The translations under genes were made by a program, and so were the position numbers. A DNA stretch of 24,503 bases, from positions 1 to 24,503 of the forward strand of contig JADGAW010000008.1 of the NCBI GenBank assembly GCA_015231815.1, in the 5' to 3' direction. This document shows, in pieces, positions 21,608 to 24,503 of the stretch. The DNA comes from Nitrospinota bacterium. GTDB lineage: Bacteria > Nitrospinota_A > JADGAW01. The number at the start of each line of letters is the position of its first letter. The first letter of the stretch is position 1. The notes under the pieces are model-generated. The model worked only from the letters and a program-made list of their open reading frames with translations, was not told where the DNA came from and ran no database searches.

Positions 21608-22843
21608 ATGATTGATACGGAAAAGTATAAAAGCAGATTTCAGGAAGTCATTCATCCTGAGACTAACGAACCCGTAATTTACCTCGATAATGCTACAACA
21701 ACCTTAAAGCCAACTGCAATTATCAATGAAATTGGCGAGCTCTATAAGGAGGTAAATTCTCAAAGGCACCGAAATTTTTACCCCTTTGGGAAAACGTTGG
21801 TTGAAAAGTATGAAGAGGCACGTCAGAAAGTAGCTGATTTTATTGGGGCGGAATCAGCAAACGAAATTATTTTTACCAAAAACGCTACTGAAGCAATAAA
21901 TTTACTTGCATACAGTTGGGCGAGAAAATATTTACGAAAAGGAGACAATATTCTCCTTTCTGTTATGGAACATCATAGCAACCTTGTTCCCTGGCAAATT
22001 CTTTCAGAAGAAATTGGCATTAACATTCGATATATTTCTGTTAGAGAAAATGGAAATCTTCTTGAAACCGACTTTAATAGAAAGATTGATGACAGAACAA
22101 AGCTGGTTGCCATCACCCACGCATCCAATGTTCTTGGAACCATTAACAATGTAGAAGAGTTTGTTGGAACTATTCGAGAAAAAGGTATTAAACTTTTAAT
22201 AGACGGTTCTCAGTCAATTCCCCATATTCCAATTAATGTTCAAGAGTTGGGATGTGATTTCTTTGTTTTTTCTGGTCATAAAATGATGGCACCCCATGGA
22301 GTTGGTGTTTTATACGGAAAGGAACAAACTCTGGCGAAAATGAAGCCTTTTTTAAGCGGAAGTAATATGGTTTCAGAAGTAACCTTTAAATTTGCAAAAC
22401 CCCATTTGCCACCGTGGAAGTTTGAGGCCGGTTCAATTAATTATATTGAAGCCATTGGTCTTGGGATGGCAATTGATTTTCTCAACGAAGTGGGTATGGA
22501 AAACATCATGGAATATGAGAAACAACTGATGAAATATACCATCAACAATATGTTGAAAAATGAAGCGGTTATTTTGTATGGAAGAGCGAAAGACAGAGTG
22601 CCGAATATCGCCTTTAATATTCGAGGAGCTCACCCCGATGAATTGGCAAAGTTTCTTGAAAAAGCCGGAATAATCGTAAGCTCTGGTAGTCATAATGCTC
22701 AACCCCTGATTAATTTTCTTAACCTAAAATATTGCGTGCGTATTTCGCTCTATTTTTATAATTCCATTGATGAAGTTGATAAACTCCTTGAGTTATTGTT
22801 TGAAGCGAAAAAGCTTTTCAGTAACGTTGAACCTGTAAAATAA
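21608..22843 (+). CDS. class V PLP aminotransferase, SufS-like but lacking the catalytic cysteine
   Basis: 411 residues from ATG 21608, which gives the normal N-terminus of this family (YLDNATTTLKP at about 25-35); GTG 21566 would add 14 residues. The PLP site is intact: K225 in SGHKMMAPHG, H122 in MEHHSNLVPW, D199 in LIDGSQ, and THASNVLGTIN. In SufS/CsdA enzymes the active-site loop reads RxGHHCAQP; here it reads SSGSHNAQP with N363 at the cysteine position. Without that cysteine it should not work as a normal cysteine desulfurase, so it may act as another PLP lyase/epimerase or on a different substrate. No SufBCD/SufE genes are adjacent. Four bases separate it from hisC, with which it is probably co-transcribed. 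Confidence 0.85.
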   Translation: MIDTEKYKSRFQEVIHPETNEPVIYLDNATTTLKPTAIINEIGELYKEVNSQRHRNFYPFGKTLVEKYEEARQKVADFIGAESANEIIFTKNATEAINLLAYSWARKYLRKGDNILLSVMEHHSNLVPWQILSEEIGINIRYISVRENGNLLETDFNRKIDDRTKLVAITHASNVLGTINNVEEFVGTIREKGIKLLIDGSQSIPHIPINVQELGCDFFVFSGHKMMAPHGVGVLYGKEQTLAKMKPFLSGSNMVSEVTFKFAKPHLPPWKFEAGSINYIEAIGLGMAIDFLNEVGMENIMEYEKQLMKYTINNMLKNEAVILYGRAKDRVPNIAFNIRGAHPDELAKFLEKAGIIVSSGSHNAQPLINFLNLKYCVRISLYFYNSIDEVDKLLELLFEAKKLFSNVEPVK

Positions 22844-22847
22844 TATT

Positions 22848-23897
22848 ATGCTACAAGTCAGAGCAACGGTTAGAAACTTAAACCCCTATACCACGGATGA
22901 AAATCCTCCACTGTTACGGTTCCATGCCAATGAAAGTCCTTATAACCTTCCTACAAAAATAAGGGAAAGTGTTGCAAAAAAAATTAAAGATTTTGAATTT
23001 AACCATTACCCTGACGCTGATTGCTCAAACATTAGGGAATTAATTGCCAAACAAATAGGTTTTGAAAAGGAAAACATCCTGCTTGGGAATGGTTCAGATG
23101 AGCTTATTGGAATGATAATTCAGGCATTTTGTGGAGATGATGACAAAATACTGATTCCAAAACCAACCTTTACCATGTATAAGCAAATTGCAGTGGCAAA
23201 CAACGTAAATGTCGCTGAGGTAAAACTTAACAGCCATTTCGACTTACCGGGCAACTTTTTTGAAAAGATTGATTTTTTTCAACCTAAAGTTATTTTCCTC
23301 AGCTACCCAAACAACCCAACAGGAAATCTTTTTAACGAAGAAACCATTGAAAAATTACTGGAAAATGATTCTATCTTAACGGTAATTGACGAAGCATACT
23401 TTCATTTCTCAGATAAAACCTTTATTGAGAAAATTCGAGAGAAGAAAAACCTGATAATTCTCAGATCATTTTCTAAAGTAGGACTGGCAGGAATTAGAGC
23501 AGGCTACCTTGTTGCTGACCCTGAATTTGTTAGAGATTTAAATAAAGTCAGGCTGCCGTACAATATAAATTCATTCAGCCAACTGGTTTTAACGGAAGCT
23601 CTAAATAACTGGGATGAAATTGAAAAGAACTTCCTAAAAGTTAAGACTGAGAGGGAAAACCTCATTAAGGAACTATCAAATTTTACCTTTTTTAATATTT
23701 GCAAAACTTCGGCAAATTTTGTTCTCCTAAAGGTAAATAACTTCAAGACCCAATATATTTTTAATGTGTTAAGAGAAAATGACATTACCGTACGTTATTT
23801 TGAAGGTTCTGAACTTCTCGAGCATTACATCAGGGTCACAGTTCATAAGAAGAAAGAAAATACAAAATTAATAAAGGCACTACAACTCATTGAGTAG
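22848..23897 (+). CDS. hisC: histidinol-phosphate aminotransferase
   Basis: PLP-dependent class I/II aminotransferase that converts imidazole-acetol phosphate and glutamate to histidinol phosphate in histidine synthesis. 349 residues, normal length. Visible motifs: RFHANESPYNLP (substrate/PLP N-terminus), GNGSDELI (PLP phosphate contact), YPNNPTGN with N156, DEAYFHF with D181 and Y184, the Schiff-base K210 in RSFSKVGLAGIRAGY, and a C-terminal IRVTV with the arginine that binds the substrate phosphate/carboxylate. HisC-type enzymes can also accept aromatic substrates. It is the middle gene of an aminotransferase-hisC-purA run rather than part of a his operon. No ribosome site is evident. Confidence 0.9.
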   Translation: MLQVRATVRNLNPYTTDENPPLLRFHANESPYNLPTKIRESVAKKIKDFEFNHYPDADCSNIRELIAKQIGFEKENILLGNGSDELIGMIIQAFCGDDDKILIPKPTFTMYKQIAVANNVNVAEVKLNSHFDLPGNFFEKIDFFQPKVIFLSYPNNPTGNLFNEETIEKLLENDSILTVIDEAYFHFSDKTFIEKIREKKNLIILRSFSKVGLAGIRAGYLVADPEFVRDLNKVRLPYNINSFSQLVLTEALNNWDEIEKNFLKVKTERENLIKELSNFTFFNICKTSANFVLLKVNNFKTQYIFNVLRENDITVRYFEGSELLEHYIRVTVHKKKENTKLIKALQLIE

Positions 23898-23939
23898 CTG
23901 GATGGGTAAAGCTTAAATTTCAATTCCAACAAAAAAAAT

Positions 23940-24503
23940 ATGCCTGTTTCAGTCTTAGTGGGTACCCAATGGGGCGATGAGGGAAAGGGAAAAATCATCG
24001 ACATTCTTACGGAAAATATTGATGTTGTTTGCCGATATCAAGGGGGTCATAATGCTGGTCATACCGTCGTTATTGATGGAAAACAATTCATTCTTCACCT
24101 TATTCCCTCCGGTATTTTAAGGGAAGGGGTTCTCTGTATTATTGGTAACGGTGTAGTCGTTGACCCTTCGGCTTTGCTTGAAGAAATAACCTACCTTGAA
24201 GAAAACGGTTTTACTGTTACGGGAAAACTCTTTATTAGTGATAGAGCACATATAATTTTTCCCTTTCATGCAGAAATTGATAAAAAATCAGAAAGTAAAA
24301 AAGGTTCAGATAAAATTGGAACAACAGGCAGAGGAATAGGTCCCACATATATGAATAAAGTTGGAAGGCTGGGAATTAGGCTTGCTGACCTCTATGATAA
24401 AGATATCTTAAGAAAAAGCATATATTTTAGATGAAAAAGATTATCTAATATATCATATACTACATTTAAAATAATTAAAAACAATTACGCTAAAGACTCT
24501 AGT
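23940..24503 (+). pseudogene. purA: adenylosuccinate synthetase, N-terminal part only, frame broken near window end
   Basis: Catalyses the GTP-dependent first step from IMP to AMP. The N-terminal 160 residues are canonical: GTQWGDEGKGK (catalytic D13), YQGGHNAGHTVV (H41) and GTTGRGIGPTYMNK. The family is about 430 residues, but this frame stops at TGA 24432-24434, after DLYDKDILRKSI. Moving to the +1 frame from about 24421 gives YILDEKDYLI, which resembles the expected family continuation (an N-L-x-E-K-N-like stretch), so a one-base indel is likely. That frame also closes at about 24473. The original frame is open again from after the TGA to the window end. As purA is usually essential, a sequencing or assembly error at a contig edge is at least as likely as a real pseudogene. 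Confidence 0.8.

Noticed and set aside
1..24503. CRISPR array, tRNA, rRNA or prophage genes
   Set aside because: No regularly spaced repeats, cloverleaf-like segments, rRNA-like stretches or phage structural genes were seen on either strand.

Overview
The window is AT-rich DNA from a Gram-negative bacterium. It encodes an outer-membrane TpsB porin with its two-partner-secretion exoprotein, a Tat translocase, a sigma-54 activator of the NtrC type and several c-di-GMP and stress-type signalling proteins. This mix (HD-GYP and GGDEF, SpoIIE-like phosphatase with stacked receivers, sigma-54 activator, TatA/TatB-like/TatC) fits a free-living, signalling-rich lineage of deltaproteobacterial, SAR324 or Nitrospinae/Nitrospirae type. 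I cannot place it more finely without a search. Most genes have weak or no Shine-Dalgarno sequence; one small gene has an essentially complete one.

Layout. 1-1435: the end of an unidentified reading frame, then a sodium:alanine-type symporter (-). 1710-9094 (+): a two-partner-secretion locus. It holds a short haemagglutinin-type exoprotein, an unknown exported protein, the TpsB transporter, a FecR-domain protein with an Asn/Gly/Ser/Asp-rich tail, and a protein with two fibronectin III repeats and an M23-like domain that has lost both catalytic histidines. 9124-10985: a scar made of a GAF-GGDEF gene fragment (also frameshifted), a complete IS481-type insertion sequence, and the 3' tail of an HD-GYP gene. 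The two fragments point away from each other and the insertion has no target duplication, so the scar looks like a rearrangement rather than a simple insertion. 11218-14329 (+): an intact receiver/HD-GYP regulator, a small exported two-cysteine protein and a CNNM/DUF21 membrane protein.

14471-19972: a regulatory block. An NtrC-like activator with a degenerate receiver is transcribed leftward with a small basic protein. Divergent from it is a small, very acidic exported protein. Their shared intergenic region carries a good sigma-70 promoter for the activator, and a 10-bp inverted repeat enclosing a sigma-54-like element in front of the acidic protein. Convergent with that gene is a pair made of a multi-receiver SpoIIE-type phosphatase and a receiver fused to an RsbW-like ATPase, which together resemble a two-gene partner-switching module.

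20095-21323 (-): tatA, a tatB-like gene and tatC, tightly packed. 21608 to the end (+): a SufS-like class V aminotransferase whose catalytic cysteine is replaced by asparagine, hisC, and the first third of purA, which runs into a stop about 70 bases before the window ends. That stop is either a frameshift or an assembly-edge error. The points most worth following are the cysteine-less SufS homologue, the degenerate M23 protein in the secretion locus, the divergent sigma-54/acidic-protein control region, and the IS-mediated junction.
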